Notes: generated from the sequence alone by a model not told the origin. A DNA stretch of 64,000 bases from Kocuria subflava (GCF_012163155.1 NZ_JAAVUN010000001.1:62001-126000), one strand, 5' to 3'. Shown: positions 1 through 8,832, counted from the stretch's first letter. Numbers and translations: made by a program.

Positions 1-96
1 TGGCTTCTGCTCACCATTGCCGTGGTCCGGGTCCAGATGGCGCGGCGCCGCTGGGAGGACCTGGGGATCGACGACGTCGTGGTCCCCACCGCGTGA
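1..96 (+). CDS. C-terminal end of an unidentified membrane-associated protein (partial)
   Basis: The first 31 codons from the window edge are open and end in TGA. The peptide begins with a short hydrophobic run (WLLTIAVV) followed by a basic-acidic tail (MARRRWEDLGIDDV), as at the cytoplasmic end of a last transmembrane helix. Third codon positions are almost all G or C, much more so than in the opposite frame, which supports coding on this strand. Too little is present to name a family. It conflicts with the opposite-strand transporter, whose frame stays open across the same bases. Confidence 0.4.
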   Translation, partial: WLLLTIAVVRVQMARRRWEDLGIDDVVVPTA

Positions 97-921
97 TGAA
101 CCCACCCGTGGTGTGGGGGAGGCCGGCACCTCCGGGGTTCCCGGGGCCATGGCCAGCACCACCAGGGCCAGTCCAACAACGCCCAGGCCCACCCATCCGG
201 TCCCGGAGAGGCGTTCACCCACCACGGCAACAGCCAACAGGGCGGCCACGGCGGGTTCACTCAGCGTGATGGTGGTGGCGGTGCTGGGGCGAACGCGCGT
301 CAGACCCACGCCAAAGAGCACGTAGCCCAAGAACATGGGCACCAGGGCCATGTAGGCCCCAACGGCAAAGTTGGTGGTCGACTCCAGCAGCGGCGCGCCC
401 GTCAGCAGCAGCACCGGCATCAGCGCCAACCCACCCAGACCGAACACCGAACCCATGGCGGCCGCGCGTGGCGCACCGTGCCCCAGAAAACGATGCACCA
501 CCCAGGAGTACAGCGCGTAGCTCAGCCCTGCCACCAGGCCGAGCGCAATTCCGGCTGCGGTATGTGCTGCGGAGGCCTCCGGTTGTGCCGCTTTGGCCAA
601 GCACAGGAGCGTGCTGCCTCCTGTTCCCAGAACGGCAGCAGTCATCCACCAGGGCCCCAGGCGACGCCGGTCCAGCACCAACTCCAACACGCCTGAGGCC
701 AATGGGGCGCTGGCAAGGGAGATCACGGTGCCAATGGCCACCCCCGCCAGGTGCCTGGAGCCGTAGAAGGCCAGCGGGTAGACCACCACGGCGGCACCCC
801 CCAGGGCCACCAGGCCACGGTTGGCCAGCAGGGTGGATGTGTTGCGGCGCAGTGAGGGCACGGCAATGCCGGCCTGCTCATGGTTCCGTGACCTCAGTTG
901 ACGCGATGCTGATGCCCTCAC
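1..921 (-). CDS. EamA/DMT-family transporter (3' end beyond window)
   Basis: A ten-helix drug/metabolite exporter of the EamA (RhaT) type, acting in the cytoplasmic membrane; the substrate cannot be read from sequence. The two EamA repeats are visible, the second ending in SEPAVAALLAVAVVGERL, the typical EamA helix with its Glu-Pro. The GTG start overlaps the stop of the upstream TetR gene by four bases (GTGA), so the two are co-transcribed and the regulator probably controls the exporter. After the last helix the frame continues without a stop to the window edge through low-complexity sequence with poor codon bias, overlapping the opposite-strand gene by at least 96 bp. The real stop may have been lost, or lies further left. 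Confidence 0.85.
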   Translation of the reverse strand, partial: MRASASRQLRSRNHEQAGIAVPSLRRNTSTLLANRGLVALGGAAVVVYPLAFYGSRHLAGVAIGTVISLASAPLASGVLELVLDRRRLGPWWMTAAVLGTGGSTLLCLAKAAQPEASAAHTAAGIALGLVAGLSYALYSWVVHRFLGHGAPRAAAMGSVFGLGGLALMPVLLLTGAPLLESTTNFAVGAYMALVPMFLGYVLFGVGLTRVRPSTATTITLSEPAVAALLAVAVVGERLSGTGWVGLGVVGLALVVLAMAPGTPEVPASPTPRVGSSRGGDHDVVDPQVLPAAPRHLDPDHGNGEQKP

Positions 922-1492
922 CCGCTCAGGCCTTCCATCAGCTGCACGGCCAGTGCTCGGGCGTGGACGATCCGCTCAGGGCTGCGTTCCAACCCGGCCA
1001 GGGACATGGAACCCTCCAGCAGAAAGGCCATGTGCTCCGTCAGCCCCTCCGCCGTGTCAGGATCCGTGAGGTCGCACAGTGCGCTGCGCAGGATGCTCTG
1101 GACCTCCGCCTTGTGTTTTGTCACCGCGGCACGCGCGGGATCATCCGCAGCAAGCTCCCCTGCCGCGTTCAACAATCCGCACCCCCTGAACCCGTTGCGG
1201 TAGGCCCCCTGTGCATGGTCCAGATAGGCATCAAAACAGCCAGAACCCGATCCGTGGGAGTGTTGGCCTGCGCCGCGCGGAGTCGGTGAAGCTCCATCCA
1301 CTCCCGGTGCCTGGCCTCAATGTAGGCCTCCACCAGGGCGGACTTGTTGGCAAAGTTGTTGTAGAGACTGGCTTTGGCCACGCCGGCGTCTGCGATCACG
1401 GCATCGATTCCGGTAGCGGCAATACCGTCCGCGTAGAAGCGCCCTGCAGCGGCTGTCAGGATGCGCTCGCGGGCTGGTGCGCGGGGTGGCAT
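918..1492 (-). pseudogene. TetR-family regulator, frameshifted
   Basis: A TetR repressor in two overlapping frames. The N-terminal part, from MPPRAPARERIL at 1492, holds the helix-turn-helix (GIDAVIADAGVAKASLYNNF). The C-terminal ligand-binding part is one frame away and ends at 918. The frames meet near 1233-1236 at a short A-run (T-run on the coding strand); one extra T would join LAV to FDAYLDHAQGAY and restore a normal protein of about 190 residues. A 32-bp palindrome lies just upstream and the EamA exporter overlaps downstream, so this looks like a local repressor. Whether the single-base loss is real or a sequencing error in a homopolymer cannot be decided here. Confidence 0.8.
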
Positions 1493-1533
1493 GGTGGCTC
1501 TCCTGGGAGTTTGACGACGAATGCCACCGTTCA

Positions 1534-1565
1534 ATCCGCACTAGACAGATCTGTCTAGTGCGGAT
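1534..1565. promoter_or_regulatory. Perfect 32-bp palindrome, probable TetR operator
   Basis: Both 16-base halves match exactly around the centre at 1549/1550, with core CTAGACAGATCTGTCTAG. It lies 41 bp upstream of the TetR start (1492) and just past the 3' end of the Gfo/Idh gene (1578). Size, perfection and position are those of a TetR-family autoregulatory operator. It could also act as a hairpin terminator for the leftward gene ending at 1578. Confidence 0.7.
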
Positions 1566-1577
1566 CTGTCGGGTTAC

Positions 1578-2618
1578 TCAGTCCCGGGGATCGTCCGGGA
1601 ACTTCACGCCCAGAATCTGCCGCGTCCGATCCAGGATCGCCAAGGTGTCCAGGGATGCCTGTTGGTGGACGCGCAGGGCGTCGTCGTCGCGGTTGGCAGC
1701 AGGAGCCGCGGCCAGTCGGGTGAACTCCGCCAGTTCGTAGCTCATGTTCCCCGGCGCGCTGGAGCCACCCCCCAGGCCGTCCACGGTGATCTCCTCCGTG
1801 GATCCGTCCGTGCCGATCACGGTCAGGCGGCGGGGCGTGGTGATGGAGTCGATCTCCAGCGTGGCGTGCTCGCCCTCAATGGTGCTGGGGGTTCTGGATG
1901 AGGTGATCTTGGAATAGTTCAGGCTCACGGAGAAACCGGCGGGGGAGTCGTAACCGCACAGCACCGTCCCGGCACCGTCCGCACCGGTGCGCAGGATCGT
2001 GGCTTCGGCGTGGAGGCGTGCGGGCTCACCCCACAGGGCTGCCGCCGGGTGGGCGCAGTAGGTGCCGATGTCCAGCAAGGCGCCCGCGGACAGCTCGGGA
2101 TCAAAGATGGCAGGAGTTTCCCCGTCCAGGAATCGCTGGTAGCGGCTGGAGTACTGGCACAACCGGAACTCGGCGCGGCGCAGGGGGCCCAGAGTAGGGA
2201 GTAGTTCGCGAATGCGCGCAAAACCGGGGTCATGGACCGAGCGCATGGCCTCCATCAGCACCACCCCGGATTCCCTGGCGGTTTCCAGGAGGTCCTGGAA
2301 CTGCGCACGGTTGGAGGTGGCGGATTTCTCCACCAGGACATGCTTTCCGGCTGCCAACAGTTCCCGTGCCTGATGGTGGTGAATGGCATTGGGGCTGGCC
2401 ACATACACGGCGTCGATGTCCTGTGCTGCAGCCAGCTCGGTGAGGTCTGTGACCACCCGGGGTGTCTGCCCTTTGATTGCCTGCGCCTTGTTCGCAAATT
2501 CGGCGCCACGGGCGCTGCTGCGCGAAAACACCGCAGTGTGCACCACCTCCGGCACCTGGCGGCTGGCGGTCAAAAGGCTCAAAGTGATGGAGCTGGTCCC
2601 AATGGTTGCAAGGCGCAT
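1578..2618 (-). CDS. Gfo/Idh/MocA-family NAD(P)-dependent oxidoreductase
   Basis: A 346-residue soluble dehydrogenase of the glucose-fructose oxidoreductase/inositol dehydrogenase family. The start MRLATIGTSSIT gives a Rossmann fold directly at the N-terminus. The family motif EKS (usually EKP) follows GKHVLV near residue 95, and the C-terminal alpha/beta domain begins around residue 120 (MEAMRSVHDPGF). The EKP lysine is present. The longer frame upstream of 2618 has no family character. It is transcribed divergently from a TetR gene across 84 bp. The substrate, a sugar or cyclitol derivative, cannot be assigned. Confidence 0.85.
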   Translation of the reverse strand: MRLATIGTSSITLSLLTASRQVPEVVHTAVFSRSSARGAEFANKAQAIKGQTPRVVTDLTELAAAQDIDAVYVASPNAIHHHQARELLAAGKHVLVEKSATSNRAQFQDLLETARESGVVLMEAMRSVHDPGFARIRELLPTLGPLRRAEFRLCQYSSRYQRFLDGETPAIFDPELSAGALLDIGTYCAHPAAALWGEPARLHAEATILRTGADGAGTVLCGYDSPAGFSVSLNYSKITSSRTPSTIEGEHATLEIDSITTPRRLTVIGTDGSTEEITVDGLGGGSSAPGNMSYELAEFTRLAAAPAANRDDDALRVHQQASLDTLAILDRTRQILGVKFPDDPRD

Positions 2619-2685
2619 GGTGACCAGCCTACGGCTGCGGTGTGTCCCAAATCTCCAAAGTTGCAGTTGTGCAAAAAGTGCCTGA

Positions 2686-2700
2686 GTGCAAATATTGCAC
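2686..2700. promoter_or_regulatory. Inverted repeat in divergent promoter (GTGCAA-3-TTGCAC)
   Basis: Six-base arms with a three-base spacer lie immediately before the TetR start at 2703, between two divergent genes. Further TGCAA/TTGCA half-sites flank it at 2662-2680 and 2704-2709. This is a plausible operator for the TetR regulator encoded just downstream. Confidence 0.45.
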
Positions 2701-2702
2701 GC

Positions 2703-3326
2703 ATGCAAGAAATGAGTCTGCGGGAGCGGAAGAAGGCCGAAACCTGGGAGGCCATCCACCAAGAGGCCGCACGTGCCGTGTTGGACCGCGGTCTGGAGGC
2801 GGTCAAGGTAGAGGAGATTGCCCAGGCAGTGGGAATCTCACCGCGCACCTTCTTCAACTACTTCCCGTCCAAGGACCACGCGGTCCTGGGACTGAAAGAC
2901 CCGGTGGTGCCGCAGGGTGCTGCTGACCGTCTGACACCGGGGCCGGATCTGCTGCTCAAGGCCGTTGAGCTTCTGGACCACGTGGTGCGCTCGGCTCGGC
3001 CGACCACTGAACATTCCTTGCGCCACCGGCTGTTGGCCGAACATCCACAACTGATGGGTCTGCACAAGCAGTCCCTTCACCGCACCGAGGACCTGGTGCG
3101 CACCGCACTGCTGGAGCGGCTTGCGGAGACCGGCTCGACGCAACTTCAGGACAACGACGACGTCCCCATCACCGAGCGCGTTCGCATGCTCGTGTTGGTG
3201 GCAGGCAGCATTCTGCGCTTCGCCTGGACCGGTCCTGGCCATGTGCCAGGTCAGGACCCCACGGCCCAAGATCTCCAACGGGCCGTGGACACCTATCACT
3301 TTTTGAACAGAACGGATTTGTCATGA
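2703..3326 (+). CDS. TetR-family transcriptional regulator
   Basis: A 207-residue DNA-binding repressor. The N-terminal HTH is clear: VKVEEIAQAVGISPRTFFNYF at about residues 38-58, with the family-typical FFNYFPSKD after it. The C-terminal half is the variable ligand-binding domain. ATG at 2703 is used; a second ATG at 2712 (MSLRERKK) is also possible and neither has a strong ribosome site. The stop overlaps the start of the DHA2 exporter (ATGA at 3323), so regulator and exporter form one unit, the usual layout for a drug-responsive repressor controlling its own pump. The inverted repeat at 2686-2700 is the likely operator. Confidence 0.85.
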   Translation: MQEMSLRERKKAETWEAIHQEAARAVLDRGLEAVKVEEIAQAVGISPRTFFNYFPSKDHAVLGLKDPVVPQGAADRLTPGPDLLLKAVELLDHVVRSARPTTEHSLRHRLLAEHPQLMGLHKQSLHRTEDLVRTALLERLAETGSTQLQDNDDVPITERVRMLVLVAGSILRFAWTGPGHVPGQDPTAQDLQRAVDTYHFLNRTDLS

Positions 3327-4993
3327 CCACAACACAAGACACTGAGCGTGACCCCTTCCCGGAAACCGCCCCCACCACCGTGGTGGGGGCTTCCACCGGG
3401 TCCATCGGCGTGGTCGGTTGGGAGCCGGGCAAGCGCCCGGCCGAGGAGAAGAACACGCAACGCCTGCTGCCCATCTTCCTGGGCCTGATGGTGGCCATGC
3501 TGCTGGCTGCATTGGATCAGACCATCTTTTCCACGGCCCTGCCCACCATCGTGGGAGACCTGGACGGTGTGCACCAGATGCAGTGGGTGATCACCGGTTA
3601 CATCCTTGCCTCCACGGTGATGATGCCCGTGTACGGAAAGATCGGTGACCAGGTGGGCCGCAAGCCGGTGCTGCTGGTGGCCATTGCCCTGTTCATGCTG
3701 GGCTCCGCCATCAGCGGCATGGCCACCGACATCGACTGGATGATCGGTGGCCGTGTGGTCCAGGGTCTGGGCGGTGGTGGCCTGATGATCCTTTCCCAGA
3801 CGGTGATCGCAGACATTGTTCCTCCGCGTGACCGCGGCCGATACATGGGGCTGATCGGTGGCGTTTTCGCCCTGGCCTCCGTGGCAGGTCCGCTGCTGGG
3901 CGGTTGGTTGACTACAGGTCCCGGATGGCGTTGGGCGTTCTGGATCAACATTCCGCTGGGCCTGATCGCCTTTGGCCTGTTCGCCTTCCTGCTCAAGCTG
4001 CCGCGTCCGCAGAACCAAGTGAAGGTCGATTTCGCCGGCATGATCACCCTGGGTGCAGCAACGGTTGCTCTGATCCTGGCTGCCACGTGGGGTGGCAGCG
4101 ACTATGCGTGGGACTCTTGGCAGATCCTGTCCCTGTTCGCCGCCGTCGTGGTGCTCTCCGTGGTGTTCGTGCTGATTGAGCGCAAGGCAGCCCAGCCCGT
4201 GCTGCCGCTGAGCCTGTTCCGCAGCCGCAGTTTTGTGTTGACCATGTCCGCAGGCCTGTTCATGGGAATCGCCATGTTCGGGGCGCTCGGCTACATGCCC
4301 ACCTACCTGCAGATGGTGCACGGAGCCACCGCAACGGAGTCTGGTCTGCTGATGATCCCCATGATGGGTTCCATGCTGATCACCTCGATCGTGACCGGGC
4401 AGATCGTCTCCCGCACGGGCCGGTACAAGATCTTCCCGCTGGTGGGCATGGTGATCATCGGGGTGGCTCTGGTGTTGTTGAGCCAGCTCTCCGTGGACCT
4501 GCCCGTGTGGCGTGTCTGCTTGGCGCTGGGTGTCCTGGGCCTCGGATTGGGCATGACCATGCAGATCTTGGTGCTCATTGTGCAGAACGTGTTCTCCCCG
4601 GCCATGGTGGGCACGGCCACTGCGGGCAACAACTTCTTCCGCCAGGTGGGTGCCACCCTTGGTTCGGCCGTGGTGGGCAGCTTGTTCGCCTCCCGCCTGA
4701 TGGATCTCTTGGAGCAGCGCATGCCGGCCGGGACCATGTCCGGTGCCGGTGGTTCGGATGCCTCCGCGGGCTTCACCCCGGAGCTGGTGCACACCTTGCC
4801 GGGCCAGATCCAGAGCATTGTGGTGGACGCCTACAACGACGCCTTGATTCCCATCTACCTGTGGCTGGTGCCGTTTGTGGCGGTGGGTGCAATCCTGATG
4901 TTCTTTGTCCCGGAGACCACATTGCGCACCTCCAACCGGATCACCCCGGAGGACACTGCTTCAGCGGAGAAGGAGCCCGCCCCGCAGCGCTGA
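3323..4993 (+). CDS. DHA2-type MFS multidrug exporter (EmrB/QacA family)
   Basis: A 556-residue, 14-helix proton antiporter in the cytoplasmic membrane. After a 45-residue cytoplasmic head, helix 1 carries LDQTIFSTALPTIVGDL, the D1 motif of 14-TM exporters (LDxTivnvALP). GKIGDQVGRKPVL is MFS motif A, and GPLLGGWLTTGPGWRWAFWINIPLG is the motif C and RWxFxINxP region of the QacA group. The length matches the family. It is translationally coupled to the upstream TetR gene and followed by a strong hairpin at 5011. Expected substrates are lipophilic cations or drugs; specificity is not readable. Confidence 0.9.
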   Translation: MTTTQDTERDPFPETAPTTVVGASTGSIGVVGWEPGKRPAEEKNTQRLLPIFLGLMVAMLLAALDQTIFSTALPTIVGDLDGVHQMQWVITGYILASTVMMPVYGKIGDQVGRKPVLLVAIALFMLGSAISGMATDIDWMIGGRVVQGLGGGGLMILSQTVIADIVPPRDRGRYMGLIGGVFALASVAGPLLGGWLTTGPGWRWAFWINIPLGLIAFGLFAFLLKLPRPQNQVKVDFAGMITLGAATVALILAATWGGSDYAWDSWQILSLFAAVVVLSVVFVLIERKAAQPVLPLSLFRSRSFVLTMSAGLFMGIAMFGALGYMPTYLQMVHGATATESGLLMIPMMGSMLITSIVTGQIVSRTGRYKIFPLVGMVIIGVALVLLSQLSVDLPVWRVCLALGVLGLGLGMTMQILVLIVQNVFSPAMVGTATAGNNFFRQVGATLGSAVVGSLFASRLMDLLEQRMPAGTMSGAGGSDASAGFTPELVHTLPGQIQSIVVDAYNDALIPIYLWLVPFVAVGAILMFFVPETTLRTSNRITPEDTASAEKEPAPQR

Positions 4994-5010
4994 GCGTGAC
5001 CCCCTCCCAG

Positions 5011-5052
5011 CCGGTCGAGACCTGCATCACATACCATGCAGGTCTCGACCGG
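5011..5052 (+). terminator. Hairpin terminator after the DHA2 exporter
   Basis: Perfect 17-bp arms (CCGGTCGAGACCTGCAT) around an 8-base loop, followed by TTTCTTGT. It closes the TetR-exporter operon. Confidence 0.8.
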
Positions 5053-5120
5053 TTTCTTGTATCCACAACCGGCCCATCCCCGCGCCGTGTGCGCGGTGAC
5101 CCGAGCGCAAAGGAGCGACC

Positions 5121-6578
5121 GTGGGACTTCTGGACACTCCTGTTTTTGAGCACAAGGTTTTCACCGGCCAGTGGAGCGAGGGCGGCGGGGACCCCTTGAC
5201 CGTCCGCAACCCCGCCAACGACGACGTCCTGACCACCATTGGGACGGTGACTCCCGATGAGGTGCACCGCGCTGCTGCTGAGGCCGCTGCCGCCCAGGTT
5301 GAGTGGGCGCAGACCCCGGCTTCTGAGCGGGCAGCCATCATGCGCCGCGCCGGTCAGATCTTGGAGGACAACGCGGAGGAGATCTCCGACTGGATTGTGC
5401 GTGAAACCGGTGGCATCCCACCCAAGGCTGGTTTGGAGATCCACAACGGTGCCGCCGAATGTTTTGAGGCAGCGGCTCTGCCCATGCACCCGCAGGGCCA
5501 GTGGTTGTCCTCGGATTCCCCCCACTGGTCCCTGAGCCGGCGCCGGCCGGCCGGTGTGGTCACCGTGATCTCCCCGTTCAACTTTCCGTTGATTCTCTCC
5601 ATCCGCTCTGTGGCACCGGCATTGGCGCTGGGCAACGCGGTTCTGCTCAAGCCGGACCCCCGCACCACCATCACGGGTGGTTTTCTGATCGCTCGCGCTT
5701 TCGAGGAAGCCGGTTTGCCCGTCGGGGTGCTGCAGGTGTTGCCCGGTGATGGCGACGTCGGGGCGGCCACGGTGGCAGCTGATCCCGTTCGCATCATCTC
5801 TTTCACCGGCTCCACGGCTGCCGGACGGATGGTGGGGGCTGAAGGCGCCAAGTTGCTCAAGCGCACACACCTGGAGCTGGGCGGGAACAACGCCGTCGTG
5901 GTGTTGCCGGGTGCGGATCTGGACCTGGCGGCATCAGCCGGGGCCATGGGGTCCTTCTTCCACCAGGGCCAGATCTGCATGACCACGGGCCGCCATGTGG
6001 TCCACCAGGACGTCTACGACGACTACCTGACCAAGCTGACCGAACGCGCTGAGAACCTGGTGGTGGGGGACCCCTCTGCCGGGCCCGTGCACCTGGGGCC
6101 GATCATTGACGAGAAGCAGCTGAAGAACGTTGACTCGACTGTCCAAGAGACCGTGATCGCAGGCGGCACGGTGCGCCCCGGTGCCACCCATGACGGCTTG
6201 TTCTACCGGCCCACGGTGCTCTCCGACCTGACTGCGGAGATGCCCGCGTGGAAGGACGAGATCTTTGGGCCCGTGGCGCCTGTGCTCTCCGTGGGGTCAG
6301 TGGATGAGGCCGTGGAGATGGTCAACGCCTCCGAGTACGGGTTGTCCGTCTCCATCATCGGGCCCGTGGGGGAGGCCATGAAAGTGGCCGATCGTGTCCA
6401 TTCGGGCAAGGTCCACATCAATGAGATGACCGTGGCGGATCAAGCTCAGGCGCCGTTCGGTGGCGTGGGTGCCTCCGGAACGGGGTCACGGTTCGGTGGG
6501 GCGGAAGCCAACATCGAGGCGTTCACGGAAACCCAGTGGGTCACCGTTTCCCCGGAGATTGCGCAGTACCCGTTCTGA
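5121..6578 (+). CDS. Aldehyde dehydrogenase, benzaldehyde dehydrogenase-like
   Basis: A 485-residue NAD(P)-dependent aldehyde dehydrogenase. The catalytic set is complete: SPFNFP near residue 155, FTGSTAAG for cofactor binding, general base Glu252 in LELGGNN, nucleophile Cys286 in GQICMT, and EIFGPVAPV toward the C-terminus. The pattern, with GGVGASGTGSRFGG near the end, is closest to the aromatic (XylC/vanillin) group, so the substrate may be an aromatic aldehyde; that is inference. The GTG start at 5121 follows AAAGGAGCGACC. No regulator is attached. Confidence 0.88.
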   Translation: MGLLDTPVFEHKVFTGQWSEGGGDPLTVRNPANDDVLTTIGTVTPDEVHRAAAEAAAAQVEWAQTPASERAAIMRRAGQILEDNAEEISDWIVRETGGIPPKAGLEIHNGAAECFEAAALPMHPQGQWLSSDSPHWSLSRRRPAGVVTVISPFNFPLILSIRSVAPALALGNAVLLKPDPRTTITGGFLIARAFEEAGLPVGVLQVLPGDGDVGAATVAADPVRIISFTGSTAAGRMVGAEGAKLLKRTHLELGGNNAVVVLPGADLDLAASAGAMGSFFHQGQICMTTGRHVVHQDVYDDYLTKLTERAENLVVGDPSAGPVHLGPIIDEKQLKNVDSTVQETVIAGGTVRPGATHDGLFYRPTVLSDLTAEMPAWKDEIFGPVAPVLSVGSVDEAVEMVNASEYGLSVSIIGPVGEAMKVADRVHSGKVHINEMTVADQAQAPFGGVGASGTGSRFGGAEANIEAFTETQWVTVSPEIAQYPF

Positions 6579-6594
6579 TCGGCACCTGTTCTGA

Positions 6595-7476
6595 TCAGGC
6601 GGTGACGCTCACTTGTCCCTGAACCCGTGAGGTGACCGGTCCACCCACCCAGATCTCTGATCCTCGGGTGTGGACGTGGACCTTGGCCGAGCGTCCCAGG
6701 CTGGTGCCTTGGGAGACCGTGTAGGAGGAGGGGGCGATCTCCTGCGGCACCAGCCAGGTGGCAAAGCTGGCGCTCAAAGCTGCTGCCGCAGGATATTCGT
6801 CCACTCCCAGGGATGGGGCAAAGGAACGCATCTCGTAATCCGCCGGCCCGCCGTCGCCGTAAGCGCCCATGACGCCCACGCACAGCTGACCGAGTTCGTG
6901 GATGTTGGGATCCATGCCGATCACGGTTTCGGCGTCGTTGATCAGAAGGCCCAGAAATCCCGGGCCGTTGTCCAGCCACGTGGTGGCCTTGATGTCCTGC
7001 GGGTCCAGGCCCAGGACCTCACGGGCCATCTCCACCGTGAGCTCATCGGGTCCGCCGCGATCGTAAAGCGGAGGTGCCGTGAACTGGAGGTGGTTGTTCT
7101 CCTCCACCGCAACGTGCACCGTTCCCGCGGCGCACTCTTGAATGAGCTGCCCGGGGGAGCGGGGTTCGTGCCCCTGATCCAGCCAGGCACGGGCAGCAGC
7201 CAACGTGGAGAGCCCGGCAAACCGGACCTCCGTGGTGGGGCTGAAGAATCGCACCTGGTAATCGGCCACGGAGTCAGTGGCTGACAGGACAAAGGCCACC
7301 TCCGTGGAGGAGGACCACCGGGCAATGTTGGTCATCTCCTCCGTGCTCAGGCTGTCCGCATCCAGGACCACTGCAATGGGACTGCCCTGGAAGGGTGCGG
7401 GGGTGAAAACGTCCACCACCACGTGCGGCAGAACGGTGGTGCGGGCAAGCGTGGCGACGTTGGGGAGAGCGGTCAT
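6595..7476 (-). CDS. PhzF-family phenazine biosynthesis-like isomerase/epimerase
   Basis: A 293-residue protein of the PhzF/diaminopimelate-epimerase-like fold. The N-terminal family signature is present: VDVFTPAPFQGSPIAVVLDAD followed by SSSTEVAFVL, which carries the conserved acid. The second half repeats the fold (PADYEMRSFAPSLGVDEYPA, matching the R-F-P-x-x-G-x-x-E-D/E-P family pattern). MTALPNVATL at 7476 is taken as start because the longer frame upstream has no family character. No phenazine genes are nearby, so this is probably one of the many PhzF-like proteins of unknown reaction. Confidence 0.85.
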   Translation of the reverse strand: MTALPNVATLARTTVLPHVVVDVFTPAPFQGSPIAVVLDADSLSTEEMTNIARWSSSTEVAFVLSATDSVADYQVRFFSPTTEVRFAGLSTLAAARAWLDQGHEPRSPGQLIQECAAGTVHVAVEENNHLQFTAPPLYDRGGPDELTVEMAREVLGLDPQDIKATTWLDNGPGFLGLLINDAETVIGMDPNIHELGQLCVGVMGAYGDGGPADYEMRSFAPSLGVDEYPAAAALSASFATWLVPQEIAPSSYTVSQGTSLGRSAKVHVHTRGSEIWVGGPVTSRVQGQVSVTA

Positions 7477-7609
7477 GACCCGTAGGTTAGGGCCAACGTC
7501 CGCTGCAGCTGTCATCCAGACAGGCTCAGCGCCAGGATCCCCCTGCAAAAGCGGACGGGTCCATGCGGACACGACGACTCTGAGGGCTCCACCCACACCA
7601 CTGGGTGCT

Positions 7610-8635
7610 TCACATGCGCTGTTCGGAAACCCGGAGACGCTCCAGCATCTGCCGGAAGGACTCGGGCAGGTCCGTCAAGCTCGCCCGTTCGACTGCTGCG
7701 CCAAGCGCCGCGGGGTCCTTGGCCGACAGATCTGCGTCCTGCTCCCGCAAGGCGGCCAGGAATGTGGGCCAGGTCTGCAGTTCGGTTTCCAGATTCTCCT
7801 GCCACGCCGCCCAGTGGGGTCCCACAACGCCTGGATCCCCGCACCCCCAACTCGCCTGCTCACTGGGACACGGCAGGGTGGCGGTCAGAGCGGCCGTCTG
7901 CACCTGACGGGTTCGGAGCACTCGGTGAGCCTTGGCCGCATGGGGTGGGAGAGCGCCGCCGTCGCCGTCGAAAATCACGTACGTGCGTACCCCAAGCTGC
8001 TCGGCCAGGGCACGCAGCGCAGCCAACCGCACCTTGCTGTGCGCTGTGACCACGGTGCAGTGCCCAAGACCCCAGCGGCGCAACAGCACCGAGAAAACGG
8101 TGCGGTCCGTGGGGCCTTCCACCAGGACGGCGTGCTGCGCTCGCAAGAGTTGGGCAAGATCAGCCGGGTCCGTGCCCCACAATTCCCGCAGCACCTGGTT
8201 GCGGGGCCGGTTCAGCGCGGTGGCCAGGGCCGCCATGTCCGGGCGCAGAACCCCAACCGGGGTCACCCGTGCCAGATGCACAATCCACTCCCCGGGAAGG
8301 GGGTCCGCAGGGTCCGGCAGCAGCAGTGCGTTCCTGTGACCGCACGCCGTGGCCATGTGCTTGGCCTGACCGGCGGCTCGACGCAGCTCCCGCAGGCGAT
8401 TCGCCCGAGCGTGGCTTCCCGACGACGCCGCCCCCGTCAGACCCGAAGTGGATTGCGCTGGGGGCAATCTCAGGTCCACAACGGTCTGATCAGTCAACCC
8501 GGCGGCATCCAAGGCGGCCCATGGATGTGCCACGGTGCCAAATCCAGCGCACACGGCCACCGTCAGTCGGGCCGGAGACCCCTGAACGGGCGACGCCGAC
8601 CGGACCTGCCTGCCGCTGAAGTGTGAACGTGCCAC
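7610..8635 (-). CDS. Orphan TOPRIM protein related to the C-terminus of OLD-family nucleases
   Basis: A 341-codon frame whose middle is a clear TOPRIM fold: VLVEGPTDRTVF (Glu173, Asp177), TAHSKVRLAA (Lys201) and VIFDGDGG (Asp223, Asp225), the acidic set that binds metal in OLD-type nucleases and topoisomerases. In OLD proteins this domain follows an ABC-type ATPase. Here the first 165 residues have no Walker A or signature motif, and only a weak trace of the last ATPase strands just before the TOPRIM part. The start is uncertain (GTG at 8635 has no ribosome site; GTG codons near residue 26 are alternatives). Both flanking gaps hold nothing that supplies the ATPase. Nuclease or primase-like chemistry is inference from the motifs. 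Confidence 0.65.
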   Translation of the reverse strand: MARSHFSGRQVRSASPVQGSPARLTVAVCAGFGTVAHPWAALDAAGLTDQTVVDLRLPPAQSTSGLTGAASSGSHARANRLRELRRAAGQAKHMATACGHRNALLLPDPADPLPGEWIVHLARVTPVGVLRPDMAALATALNRPRNQVLRELWGTDPADLAQLLRAQHAVLVEGPTDRTVFSVLLRRWGLGHCTVVTAHSKVRLAALRALAEQLGVRTYVIFDGDGGALPPHAAKAHRVLRTRQVQTAALTATLPCPSEQASWGCGDPGVVGPHWAAWQENLETELQTWPTFLAALREQDADLSAKDPAALGAAVERASLTDLPESFRQMLERLRVSEQRM

Positions 8636-8832
8636 CTGGTCAGCTTAAGTGCGCTGCTATCACGGGGCGGGGCCTCATCCATAAGTTGGAGTACGGGTCC
8701 ACGAAACATTGTGACAAGTCCGGTGGTTCATTCTCTCGGTGGATGTTTCAAGCCAGCAGGTCAGCGACCATGGACATGTTCGCTCGTGTGAGCGGGCACC
8801 ACCGCACCCAAATGCAGCAGGAGGCGACGGCG

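Noticed and set aside
3296-4792. Long minus-strand open frame (about 500 codons) rich in His, Gln and Gly opposite the DHA2 exporter
   Set aside because: It is the antisense of a well-conserved transporter; composition is that of a GC-rich shadow frame, and it has no ribosome site or family motif.
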